This document shows, piece after piece, positions 18,077-26,219 of a stretch of 64,000 nt of DNA (positions are counted from its first letter, which is position 1; every line of letters begins with the position of its first letter). The position numbers were made by a program, and so were the translations under genes. Under the pieces are notes generated by a model. The model had not been told where the DNA came from and did no database searches. It saw only the letters and a program-made list of their open reading frames with translations. Source of the stretch: Planctomycetota bacterium (GTDB taxonomy: Bacteria; Planctomycetota; UBA1135; JADKAF01); NCBI GenBank assembly GCA_016719295.1, contig JADKAF010000001.1, forward strand, positions 3,162,001 to 3,226,000. The letters run 5' to 3'.

Positions 18077-20395
18077 ATGCTCTCCCTCGCCCTCCTCTGC
18101 TGCGGCGCGCTCCAGGATCCCGGCTCGAGCGCGCTCCGCGTCCCCGGACAGACCTGGGCCACGGCCGGCGTCGAGCACGAGCTCTTCGCGTGTCGCGACG
18201 TGAACGCGGACGGCTTCGAGGACCTGGTGGTGATGACCCCGCAGCGCTCGCTGCTCGTCAGCACCTCCGTCCGCGGCTGGAAGGCCGCTCCGTGGCAAGC
18301 GCTCGAGCTCTCCGCGTGGCCCGAGGGCCTCGAGGGCTTCGAGCGCGACGCGCGCGCGACGAGCGCGACGCCGCAGATCCCCGATGCGCCGCCGTTCGAG
18401 CCCGCGCTCCTACCGCTGCGCTGTGTCTCCGGCGATCTCGATGGCGACGGCCGTCGCGACACGATCGGGATCTACCGCTGCTCCGTCTACGGCGCGTTCC
18501 TCGTCCTGCGCGTCGCGTTCGCGCCCCACGAAGACACCGGCGATCGCGATGGCGATGGCCTCGACGATGCGCGCGAGCGCGAGCTCGGCACGGATCCCCT
18601 CGATCGCGACACCGACGAGGACGGCTTGCTCGACGGTTGGGAGGTACATGGGCTCCCGCGCGGCATCTCGATCGGCGAAGGGAACCGCCTCGATCCGCGC
18701 CACCAGGACGTGATCTGCGCGGTCTCGCCCCACGTCGGCGTCGATCTCCAAGCACTCCCCGCCGAGCTCGCGGAGGTGCAGCGCCTCTACGCCGAGCTCT
18801 CGAGCGTGAGCCCCGATGGCGCGCGCGGCGTGCGCGTCCACTTCCGCATCGACCCCGTGATCCCGACCGAGCAGAGCTTCGGCGGCAACTGGGTGCCGTG
18901 CGGGAACGCGCACTTCGCCGCGCGCGAGCGCGGGCTGCTCCACTGGATGCAGGTCACCACCGGCGGTGGTGGACAGTCGAGCGAGACGAGCGACATGGGC
19001 GGCGCGGGATGGGGCTTCGCGGTCTTCGCGCACGAGTTCGGCCACCAGCTCTCGCTCGGGCACAGCGGTGATTCGCTGCCGGCGTGGTGCCCGCTCGATC
19101 CCTCGCTGATGAGCTACGCGTTCAGCTACTCGCTCGGCGGCGACGCGCGCGCGATCCGCTTCTCCGACGGGCGCTTCCGCGAGGTCGTGCTCGACGAGCG
19201 CCGCCTGATCGAGAAGCTGCCTTTCCCGCACGCGGAGCTCGCCTATCTCGCGGCGCATCCGTTCCGCTTCCCGCTGCGCGAGAGCGGCCCGCGCGAGACG
19301 CTCGTCGACTGGAACCAGAACGGTCGCTTCGACGAAGAGCCGGTCTCGGCCGACGTGAACTACGGCGGCTCGACGCACGCCGGCATCCGCCGCGACGTGG
19401 GCGCGAGCGCCGCCGCGCCCGCGCTCGCGACGGTGGGCGGAACGAGCTTCCTCGCGCAGGTACATCCCGAGCAAGGCCTGATCACGCTGAAGACCTATCT
19501 CGGCGAGGAGCGCTGGAGCGAGCCGCGCACCGTAGCGGACTCCGCGACGAACGGCGATCCGCTCCTCGTCGGCGGCCAGGAGAAGGGCTACGTGCTCTTT
19601 CGTCGACCGCCCCACTGGTACGCGGCGCGCTTCGACGCGGGCACGCTCGAGAGCCCGCTCCCGATCGCCTCGCTCGGCTGCCCGAGCGAGCTCGGCGCGG
19701 GCGCGGTCGGCGCGCGCACGCTGCTCGTCGCGCGCGGCGAGGACGATCGCCTGCGCGTGCACGCGCTGCAGCACGACGGGCAGAGCGCGAGCGCGCGCTT
19801 CGTGCAGGAGCTCGAGCTCCGCTCGCAGGTCGCTCCCGGCTTCGCCGCGGAGCCCGGCACCGATCGCGTGGCCCTGGCGACGGCGCTGACCAACGTGCAC
19901 GGCGCGCCGATGTGCCTGCGCGTCACCTGGCTGCGCGCGATCGGCGAGCGCTTCGTGGAGCAGGAGACGCGCTGGGTGCGCGGGGAGCAGAGCGGGACGC
20001 AGTGCGGCACGCGCCCCACGGTGCTCTTCGATGCGGATGGCCAGCTCAACGTGTTCCACACCGCGTTGCCCGCGGGCAACGGCTTGATGACGGGCTGGCG
20101 CACGCGCCGCATCGGCAACGCGGCCCTCGACGAGGGCTGGCTCTGCTCGCTGCTCTACGACATCTGGACCAGCTCGCGCCGCGCGGTCACCGCGACCAGC
20201 GGACCGCAGGGTGCCTTCTACGCCTTCCGCTGGGACGCCGACGGCTGGACGAAGAACAACACCGTGCTGCTCGGTCACAACGCCTTCGGCCTCGATCCGG
20301 AGCCCATGCGCGACTTCGACGACGGGGCGAAGATCGCACGCTATGGTCTCACCCACTCGATCCTCTGGATGCGGCCGGAGGATGCCGCGCGCTGA
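18077..20395 (+). CDS. Secreted zinc metalloprotease with calcium-binding repeats
   Basis: A 772-aa exported protein. A short signal (MLSLALLCCGALQD) is followed by an FG-GAP-like region with DVNADGFEDLVV and DLDGDGRRD, then thrombospondin-3-type calcium loops (DRDGDGLDDARERELGTDPL and DRDTDEDGLLDGWEV, about 156-192). The protease core has the metzincin zinc site HEFGHQLSLGH with ligands H319, H323 and H329 and catalytic E320. A Ser/Ala-rich region follows, then about 350 residues of beta-rich repeats. The whole fits a matrixin/M10- or M43-like secreted endopeptidase. The Met-turn may be SLMSYAFSY. It precedes a sigma factor/kinase pair on the same strand. Confidence 0.85.
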   Translation: MLSLALLCCGALQDPGSSALRVPGQTWATAGVEHELFACRDVNADGFEDLVVMTPQRSLLVSTSVRGWKAAPWQALELSAWPEGLEGFERDARATSATPQIPDAPPFEPALLPLRCVSGDLDGDGRRDTIGIYRCSVYGAFLVLRVAFAPHEDTGDRDGDGLDDARERELGTDPLDRDTDEDGLLDGWEVHGLPRGISIGEGNRLDPRHQDVICAVSPHVGVDLQALPAELAEVQRLYAELSSVSPDGARGVRVHFRIDPVIPTEQSFGGNWVPCGNAHFAARERGLLHWMQVTTGGGGQSSETSDMGGAGWGFAVFAHEFGHQLSLGHSGDSLPAWCPLDPSLMSYAFSYSLGGDARAIRFSDGRFREVVLDERRLIEKLPFPHAELAYLAAHPFRFPLRESGPRETLVDWNQNGRFDEEPVSADVNYGGSTHAGIRRDVGASAAAPALATVGGTSFLAQVHPEQGLITLKTYLGEERWSEPRTVADSATNGDPLLVGGQEKGYVLFRRPPHWYAARFDAGTLESPLPIASLGCPSELGAGAVGARTLLVARGEDDRLRVHALQHDGQSASARFVQELELRSQVAPGFAAEPGTDRVALATALTNVHGAPMCLRVTWLRAIGERFVEQETRWVRGEQSGTQCGTRPTVLFDADGQLNVFHTALPAGNGLMTGWRTRRIGNAALDEGWLCSLLYDIWTSSRRAVTATSGPQGAFYAFRWDADGWTKNNTVLLGHNAFGLDPEPMRDFDDGAKIARYGLTHSILWMRPEDAAR

Positions 20396-20537
20396 GTTCG
20401 CAGTTGAGAATCCGGCGGCCGGTGTCAGGAACGCGCGGCGCGGGGCAAGGAGAGCGCGAGCCCGCCCCCTCTCGCCATGTCGGAACTCCTTTCCCTACTC
20501 CTCCCCTGCCAGGCCAAGCGGCCGGTAGACTGCGAGC

Positions 20538-21128
20538 GTGAGCGTTCAGATCTCGACGCACGCGAGCTTACTGGCCCGGCTCTCCGAAGGAGCCGACGGT
20601 CCCGCGTGGAACGAGTTCCACTCCCGCTATCGCGAGCTGATCCGCGGCTTCGCCGCGCGCCGCGGCTTGCAGACGGCCGACGCCGAGGACGTGGTGCAGG
20701 AGGTCTTCCTCGCGCTGGCGCAGGCCATGCGCAGCTTCGAGTACCAGCCCGAGAAGGGGCGCTTCCGCGGCTTCCTGAAGACCATCGCGATCCGCGTGAT
20801 CGGCAAGCGTTTCACGCGCGGTCGTGCCGGCCTCGACCAGACCGCGGCCGAGCACACGCTCGAGGCCGCGGCCGACGAGAGCGCGCACGAATCCGACTGG
20901 GAGGTCGAGTGGCGCCAGCACCATCTGCGCACGGCGATGGAGCGCGTGCGCGCCGAGTTCCGCGGCACGGATCTGCGCGCCTTCCAGCTCCTGACCAGCG
21001 GGCCGCGCGACGCGCGCTCGGTGGCCGCCGAGCTCGGCATCAGCGTCGACTCCGCGTACCAGGCGAAGTCGCGCATCCTGAAGCGCCTGCGCGAGCTCGT
21101 GGCCGAGCAGGTCGAGGCCGAGGGCTGA
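20538..21128 (+). CDS. ECF-type RNA polymerase sigma factor
   Basis: A 196-aa sigma factor with region 2 (WNEFHSRYRELIRGFAARRG, then DAEDVVQEVFLALAQAM) and region 4 (LLTSGPRDARSVAAELGISV, then AYQAKSRILKRLREL helix-turn-helix). There is no C-terminal sensor extension. The start is GTG at 20538. It sits 4 bases before a Ser/Thr kinase-TPR gene, a pairing common in planctomycetes, where kinase signalling is thought to control such sigma factors; that control is inferred here. The target promoters cannot be read from this window. Confidence 0.9.
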   Translation: MSVQISTHASLLARLSEGADGPAWNEFHSRYRELIRGFAARRGLQTADAEDVVQEVFLALAQAMRSFEYQPEKGRFRGFLKTIAIRVIGKRFTRGRAGLDQTAAEHTLEAAADESAHESDWEVEWRQHHLRTAMERVRAEFRGTDLRAFQLLTSGPRDARSVAAELGISVDSAYQAKSRILKRLRELVAEQVEAEG

Positions 21129-21132
21129 GGCG

Positions 21133-23676
21133 ATGGTCGAGCCCGCATCGCCGCGCCCGCCGAGCGGTGAGACCATGACGCGCGCCGCCGCGTGGTTCGA
21201 CGACGAGAACGCGTTCGAGCGCGAGGTGCAGCGCGTGCTCACGCTGCCTCACGCCGCCCCGGAGATCTCGGGCTACGCCGACATCCGCGAGATCGCGCGC
21301 GGCGGCCAGGGCATCGTGTACTCGGGCCTCCAGCTCTCCACGCAGCGCGTCGTCGCGCTGAAGGTGCTGCGCGAGACCCTGGAGGACGGGATGCAGGGGC
21401 AGCAGCGCTTCGAGCGCGAGGTCGCCCTGGCTGCGTCGCTCCGCCATCCGAACCTGGTGGCCCTCTTCGACAGCGGGCGGCTCGCGGACGGCCGCCCGTT
21501 CCTGGTGATGGAGCTCGTCGACGGCCCGACGCTCGAGCATGCACCCGCGGTGCTCGCCGCGCGCGAGAGCGCCCTCGCTCGGCCGGCGCTCGACGAGCTG
21601 CTCCAGCTCGTGATCGAGGTCTGCGCCGGGATCGACTACGCGCATCGCCGCGGTGTCGTGCATCGAGATCTCAAGCCGAGCAACGTGCGCCTCGATGCCG
21701 ACGGGCGAGCGAAGGTGCTCGACTTCGGCTTGGCGAAGCGCATGGACCCCGGAGCGGAGCTGCAGGCGCTCACCGCGACCGGCACGGGCGCTGCGTTCCT
21801 GGGCACGCTGCCGTGGGCGAGCCCCGAGCAAGCGCTCGGACGGAATCGCTCGATCGACGCGCGCAGCGACGTGTATGCCTTGGGCGTCGTGCTCTATCAG
21901 CTCTTGACCGGGCGCTTCCCCTACGACGTCACGACGGATCTCCGCACCGCGCTCGACGCCATCGTGAACCACCCGCCGCTCCGCCCGCGCCGCGTCGTGC
22001 CCTCCATGCAAGCCGATCTCGAGACGATCGTGCTGCGCTGCCTGCAGAAGGAGCCGGAGCGGCGCTACGCCACCGCCGCGGAGCTGGCGCGCGATCTCGA
22101 GCGCTACCTCGCGGGCGAGCCGATCGATGCGCGACGCGACAGCACGTGGTACCTGCTGCGCTCGAGCGCGCGGCGCCATCGCGGCTTGGTCGTCGCCACC
22201 CTGGTCGTGATCCTGGCGCTCTGCGCGGGCCTCGTCGCGGCGCTCCTGCAGTGGCAGCGCGCCGAAGAGGAACGCGCGACCGCGGTCGCGAACGCGCGCC
22301 GCGCGCAGGCCGCGATGGATTTCTTCGCGGACACCTTGGTCTCCGTCGACCCCGATCGCGACGGCCCGGAGGCGAAGGTCCTCGACCTCGTGCAACGCGC
22401 CGCCTTCGAGCTCGATGCGCGCTTCCCCGCAGACCCCGATACGCGCGACTACTTCTACATCAAGCTGATCGAGCTGCTCCGGAACCTCGGCCAGCGCGAG
22501 CAGGCGCTCGCCCTCGCCGACGCGGCCATCGCGAGCGCGAGGCAAGGCTTCGGCGCGAGCGATCCGCACACCCTCTTCGCGCGCGCGAATCGCGCCCTCC
22601 TCCTGCACCAAGCGGGCCGCAGCCGCGAAGCCGTGGCCGAGCTCGAGGACTGTGCACGGATCGCGCGCCCCGAGCTCGTGGAGCAACGCATCGCGGCCGG
22701 CCACATCTTCGTGAACCTGGGCACGGCGCTGATCGCCCTCGACCGCATCGACGATGCCGAGCACGCGTTCCGCCAGGCGATCGAATGCAGCGATCCCGCG
22801 ACGGCGCCGGCGCACGTGCTCTGCACCGGCCACGAGACCTTGGCCGCGATCGCCGGCTACCGCGGCAACCACGCCGAGGCGATCCGATTGCTGCGCCTGG
22901 CGATCCCGCTGCGCGAGCGCTCGATCGGCGCGGAGCACACGATGACGCGGAACGCGCGCGGCAACCTCGCGTTCTACCTCGCCGAGACCGGCGCGCTCGA
23001 GGAGGCGCTGGCGGTCGTCACCGATCTCGTCGACATCGCCCGTCGCCGGAACGGCGCGCGCTCGACCGTGCTGCTCAGCTGCCTCAACAACCGCGGCAAC
23101 TACCTGGAGCGCCTGGGCCGCCTCGACGAGGCCGCGCGCGACTACGAGGAATGCCTCGCCGGCCGCCTCGAGGTCCTGGGCGAGAAGCATCCGCACACGC
23201 TCATCACCATGGGCAACGTCGCGAACCTCGCTTCGCTGCGCAAGGACTACGCGACGGCGAACGCGCAGTTCGAGAAGCTGATCGAGATCTCGACGCGCGA
23301 GCGCGGCGCCTCGCACACCGAGACGCTGATCCTCGAGAACAACTACGCCTACTGCCTGGGCAAGCAAGAGCGCCTCGACGACGCGATTCGCATCCAGGGC
23401 GCGATCGCCGCGAAAGCCAAAGCAGCGCTTGGCGCCGAAAGCCACCAGACCGCGACCTTCCTCGGCAATCTCGGCGGTCTGCTCTTGCGGAACGGCGACC
23501 TGGCCGCGGCCGAGCCCGCGCTGCGCGAGGCCGTGCGCGTGCTGGAGCAGGTGCTCGGGCAAGACGCCGCGACGACGGTCGGGATGCGGGGGCGGCTGAT
23601 CGAGCTGCTGCGGAAGACCGCGCGGGCGGAAGAAGCGGATCGATTGGCCGGCAGCACCGAAGCGACCAAGAGCTGA
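21133..23676 (+). CDS. Membrane Ser/Thr protein kinase with TPR sensor domain
   Basis: An 847-aa PknB-type kinase. The kinase domain (about 47-330) has a Gly-rich loop IARGGQGIVYSG, ATP-binding K77 (VALKVLRE), catalytic loop HRDLKPSN (177-184, Asp179), DFGLAKRM (Asp197) and an activation segment ending SPEQALG. A single TM helix (about 350-372, LVVATLVVILALCAGLVAAL) separates it from a periplasmic region of tandem TPR units (for example RGNLAFYLAETGALEEAL, NNRGNYLERLGRLDEAARDY). It would sense extracytoplasmic protein contacts and signal inward. Coupling to the adjacent sigma factor suggests a common pathway. Confidence 0.94.
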   Translation: MVEPASPRPPSGETMTRAAAWFDDENAFEREVQRVLTLPHAAPEISGYADIREIARGGQGIVYSGLQLSTQRVVALKVLRETLEDGMQGQQRFEREVALAASLRHPNLVALFDSGRLADGRPFLVMELVDGPTLEHAPAVLAARESALARPALDELLQLVIEVCAGIDYAHRRGVVHRDLKPSNVRLDADGRAKVLDFGLAKRMDPGAELQALTATGTGAAFLGTLPWASPEQALGRNRSIDARSDVYALGVVLYQLLTGRFPYDVTTDLRTALDAIVNHPPLRPRRVVPSMQADLETIVLRCLQKEPERRYATAAELARDLERYLAGEPIDARRDSTWYLLRSSARRHRGLVVATLVVILALCAGLVAALLQWQRAEEERATAVANARRAQAAMDFFADTLVSVDPDRDGPEAKVLDLVQRAAFELDARFPADPDTRDYFYIKLIELLRNLGQREQALALADAAIASARQGFGASDPHTLFARANRALLLHQAGRSREAVAELEDCARIARPELVEQRIAAGHIFVNLGTALIALDRIDDAEHAFRQAIECSDPATAPAHVLCTGHETLAAIAGYRGNHAEAIRLLRLAIPLRERSIGAEHTMTRNARGNLAFYLAETGALEEALAVVTDLVDIARRRNGARSTVLLSCLNNRGNYLERLGRLDEAARDYEECLAGRLEVLGEKHPHTLITMGNVANLASLRKDYATANAQFEKLIEISTRERGASHTETLILENNYAYCLGKQERLDDAIRIQGAIAAKAKAALGAESHQTATFLGNLGGLLLRNGDLAAAEPALREAVRVLEQVLGQDAATTVGMRGRLIELLRKTARAEEADRLAGSTEATKS

Positions 23677-23739
23677 GCCCCGCCGGACGCTCCTGGCGAA
23701 CCGAGAGCAAGCGGAGGCGCCTCCGTCTCAGCTCAGGAT

Positions 23740-23799
23740 CGAGCCCGGCTCTGTCGAAAGCAGATCTGTCGAATGCAGATCTGCCGACTCAGGACGCGT
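23740..23799. repeat. Four 15-bp tandem degenerate repeats
   Basis: Units start at 23740, 23755, 23770 and 23785 and all begin CGA: CGAGCCCGGCTCTGT, CGAAAGCAGATCTGT, CGAATGCAGATCTGC, CGACTCAGGACGCGT. The two central copies differ at two positions and contain the palindrome CAGATCTG. The array sits between the convergent kinase and M35-like genes and overlaps the last codons of the latter. Read in one plus frame it gives ALSKADLSNADL, which looks like pentapeptide repeats, but no start or gene context supports translation. Confidence 0.6.
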
Positions 23800-24499
23800 C
23801 CCGGCAGAAGTAAGCGTAGGAGTCTGCGTTATTCAGCCGCTCCTCATCGGTCATGCTATACCACTTCCGCGTACCGTCGTTATATCCAAAATCGCCGGTC
23901 CCCGCGAAGCGATGCGTCGCCTCATGAATGATCGTGATCGCGACCTCTTCGGCTTGCCTGTTCTTGATATGGAACAGGTTCAAGTGGATGCGCCCCTTGT
24001 AGGCCTCGTACTTCTTCTCGATGTTATCCAAGCCACCCGAGGCCTTCTCGAAGGACGAAGAGACCGGCAGCTTGCGCTTGCTGATCGCCCACTTCTGAGT
24101 GGACGCATCGGTGCCTTCGCGTTTCCAGCTCGAGACTTTTCCCGACGTATTGGCCCCGAGCTCGGGGCGGCTGGTCTTCGTGAACAAGAAGATCTTGTTG
24201 CCTTCAGAGGTGTCCTTCAGTCCGTTCAAGGTCAGCCGCAAGACGCCTTCGATCTCTTTCCTGGGCGCCTTGTCACCGAAATACATGCGCACGAGGTCGG
24301 CGTTCTTCTCTTCGTACAGCCCGCCGAGCGCGCTCTCCACCATCTGAGCCGCGGCGGAATAGGCTCGACCGATCTTCTCCGCATCGGCGGGCGCGACCTT
24401 CTTGGTGGACTTGTAGCTGTTGAACTTCAGATGGATCTCGGATCCATGAGTCCAGTCGCCGCCAGAGGACACCGCGGCCTTTCCACGCCAGATTCCCAT
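23789..24499 (-). CDS. M35-like (lysine-specific/deuterolysin-type) zinc metallopeptidase, probably acquired
   Basis: A 236-aa protein with an aspzincin active site: H192-E193-A-T-H196 in TIIHEATHRFAG, followed by GTGDFGY (200-206; D203 is the likely third zinc ligand) and the family tail NADSYAYF (224-231). Members cleave peptides, some at Lys. No signal peptide is visible (MGIWRGKAAVSSGGDW), so it is either cytoplasmic or exported by another route. Base composition and amino acid use (many Lys, Asn, Ser, Thr) differ sharply from the surrounding GC-rich genes, suggesting recent acquisition. It is a lone minus-strand gene, convergent with the Ser/Thr kinase. Confidence 0.8.
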   Translation of the reverse strand: MGIWRGKAAVSSGGDWTHGSEIHLKFNSYKSTKKVAPADAEKIGRAYSAAAQMVESALGGLYEEKNADLVRMYFGDKAPRKEIEGVLRLTLNGLKDTSEGNKIFLFTKTSRPELGANTSGKVSSWKREGTDASTQKWAISKRKLPVSSSFEKASGGLDNIEKKYEAYKGRIHLNLFHIKNRQAEEVAITIIHEATHRFAGTGDFGYNDGTRKWYSMTDEERLNNADSYAYFCRDAS

Positions 24500-24823
24500 C
24501 GAGTCGCTCCGATCCGAGAAGCGCCTGCTCGATGCGCACGAGAGCAGCCAAGCTCACGGGCTGGCTACCACAGGCCAACCGCCTTCCGCGATCGCCGCAA
24601 GACCGACTCGTGGGCCGCACCCTAGCCATGGGGCGCTCTCTGTCAAGCTGGCGCAGGCAGGGTGTGGTCCAACGGCTGCGACCTCAGCCCGATGGACTTC
24701 TTCAACGGGCTCCTGGGACCTGGCCATCGAAGGAGCGAACGCGGTGGCGCACGATCTCGCTGTCGAGAACTTCGAGGCAAAGCTGCGCTTGAAGTGCGAG
24801 GCATTCCGTCGAGAATCCCCGGG
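24500..24823. other. Intergenic region between divergent M35-like and GT87 genes
   Basis: No believable gene is seen. It must hold the promoters of both divergent neighbours. At 24696-24717 lies a decayed match (about 19 of 22) to the right terminal inverted repeat of the MITE-like element at 25981-26151. An ORF from 24662 merely extends the glycosyltransferase frame upstream and is not favoured. Confidence 0.5.
24696..24717. repeat. Decayed terminal-repeat remnant of the MITE-like family
   Basis: The sequence ACTTCTTCAACGGGCTCC, ending TGGG, matches the right end of the element at 26130-26151 with three differences over 22 bases, and similarity continues a little inward. It may be a fossil end of the same element family, on the opposite side of the GT87 gene. 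Confidence 0.45.
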
Positions 24824-25996
24824 ATGAATGCCCGCCGATTCTTCCTCGTCGCGCTCGGGGCCTTCCTGATCTGGATGGGAACGCTGGCGGTGGTCATCGC
24901 CAGCAAGGGCGACAACGACTTCGACGGCTTCCATCGCGCGGCGACTTATCTGCTGACCGAGGGCCAGCTCTCGTCGGCGCGTGACATCGAGCGCTATCCG
25001 CCGACCTTCCAGGTCCTGATGCTCCCGCTGGCGCTCGTGCCCGTGGGCGTCGCGGCCGGTCTCTGGTTCGCGCTGAACGCTGCCTGCCTCCTCGCGCTGC
25101 CGCGGCTCTTCGAACGCAGCATGGGGATCCCCCTGCGCGCGCAGCTCCCGGCGTGGCTCCTCGCGGGCCCGCTCATCCCGGTGAATCTGCAGCTCGGGCA
25201 GAGCGCCCCGCTGCTGATCTTCGCGTCGGCCTGGTCGATCGAGCGCCTTCGGCGCAGCACGGCGGGCTCGGCGCTCGCGGGCTTCGTCCTCGTGCTGCTC
25301 GGCGCGCTGAAGGTGCTGCCGTTCGCGTTCCTCGCGCTGCCAACGCTGCTCCGGCGGATCCGCGTCACGTGGATCGGCGTGACGCTCGCGCTCTTCGCTT
25401 GCGGCGGTCTCCTCGTGCTCGCCGCGGGCAGGGACGAAGCGCGCGCGAGCTGCGAGCGCTGGATCGAGGACGTGCACACGCAGAGCCCTTGGAATCTCGT
25501 CCAGAGCGAGCGCAGCCTCCGCTACGCCAACCAGGGCTTGGGCGTCACGCTCGCGCGCACCTTCGGCGACTTCGAGAGCAACCGCGTCAAAGGTCGTGTC
25601 GAGCTGCTGCACTTGCCGCTGCGCTTCGTCTGGGGCGCCTACTTCGTCCTGCTCGCCGTCACGGGTCTGCTGACGTTGAAGATCGTGCTGCACGCGCGCC
25701 GCGGCGGCGACATGGAAGACTGGCTCCGGGGCTATGCGGCGATCTCCCTCGCGATGCTCATGGTCTCGCCGATCGTTTGGACGCACTACTTCCTCTGGTG
25801 GCTCCCCGCGGGCCTCGCCCTACGACACAAGGAGCGCGCGCTGATGATCCTCGCGGCCTGCTCCCTGCTCGCGACGGCTCTGCCGGCGGCGCGCTCGCTG
25901 GGCTTCCACATCTTCACGACCCTCTGCCTGCTCGTCGCGATCGAGCGGACGCAGGCCGCGGAAGCGCGCGGCCCGGTCAGCCTAGCAGCCTGTTGA
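24824..25996 (+). CDS. GT87-family (DUF2029) membrane glycosyltransferase
   Basis: A 390-aa polytopic protein starting MNARRFFLVALGAFLIWMG. About ten hydrophobic segments are visible, with the family-typical short loop DFDGFHRAATYLLTEGQLSS after TM1 and ERYPPTFQVLMLPLALVP, placing the catalytic Asp (D28-D32 area) outside the membrane. Relatives transfer mannose or other sugars from polyprenyl phosphate to envelope glycans. The last five codons (SLAAC) and the TGA stop are contributed by a MITE-like element beginning at 25981, so the original C-terminus has been replaced. The start at 24824 is preferred over the in-frame 24662 extension because it gives TM1 directly. Confidence 0.85.
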   Translation: MNARRFFLVALGAFLIWMGTLAVVIASKGDNDFDGFHRAATYLLTEGQLSSARDIERYPPTFQVLMLPLALVPVGVAAGLWFALNAACLLALPRLFERSMGIPLRAQLPAWLLAGPLIPVNLQLGQSAPLLIFASAWSIERLRRSTAGSALAGFVLVLLGALKVLPFAFLALPTLLRRIRVTWIGVTLALFACGGLLVLAAGRDEARASCERWIEDVHTQSPWNLVQSERSLRYANQGLGVTLARTFGDFESNRVKGRVELLHLPLRFVWGAYFVLLAVTGLLTLKIVLHARRGGDMEDWLRGYAAISLAMLMVSPIVWTHYFLWWLPAGLALRHKERALMILAACSLLATALPAARSLGFHIFTTLCLLVAIERTQAAEARGPVSLAAC

Positions 25997-26151
25997 AAAA
26001 GTGCTTCGAGGCTGGGAACGATGCATCGGGCGTCTCGCCGAGGCGCAGGAACCGGCGCTGAAGCGGGTGTTTCAGCTAGGTTCCGGCAACGAAGGCGAGG
26101 CGACCGAGGCGCGTTCTCCAGTCCGAATGACTTCTTCAACAGGCTGCTAGG
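25981..26151. mobile_element. MITE-like inverted-repeat element (171 bp)
   Basis: Terminal inverted repeats of 22 bases match at 21 positions: left end 25981 CCTAGCAGCCTGTTGAA... and right end 26130-26151, the reverse complement. Similarity between the arms continues inward, and the exact centre (26048-26084) is a hairpin with arms GGAACC/GGTTCC and GCTGAA/TTCAGC. The element is too short to encode a transposase. The ends resemble those of DDE-transposase insertion sequences (recalled, not checked), so it is probably mobilised in trans. Its left end lies inside the 3' end of the GT87 gene and supplies that gene's stop. No target-site duplication is obvious. Confidence 0.75.
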
Positions 26152-26219
26152 GGTGCCGCAGCCGGAAGAGCCGCGGATCGCGGGATAGGAGCGGTCGGTC
26201 GCGAGCGAGGCCTAGGCGC

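Noticed and set aside
18410..20356. Long minus-strand open frame opposite the metalloprotease
   Set aside because: It is the reverse-strand shadow of a GC-rich gene; its translation is Arg/Ala/His-rich with no domain, while the plus frame has a signal, calcium loops and a zinc site.
21040..23562. Long minus-strand open frame (about 840 codons) opposite the Ser/Thr kinase
   Set aside because: Shadow frame; the plus frame has a full kinase domain, TM helix and TPRs.
23740..23799. Pentapeptide-repeat protein fragment (ALSKADLSNADL)
   Set aside because: Only two to three units, no start codon or flanking coding sequence, and the same kind of 15-16-bp repeat occurs elsewhere with a period that cannot be coding.
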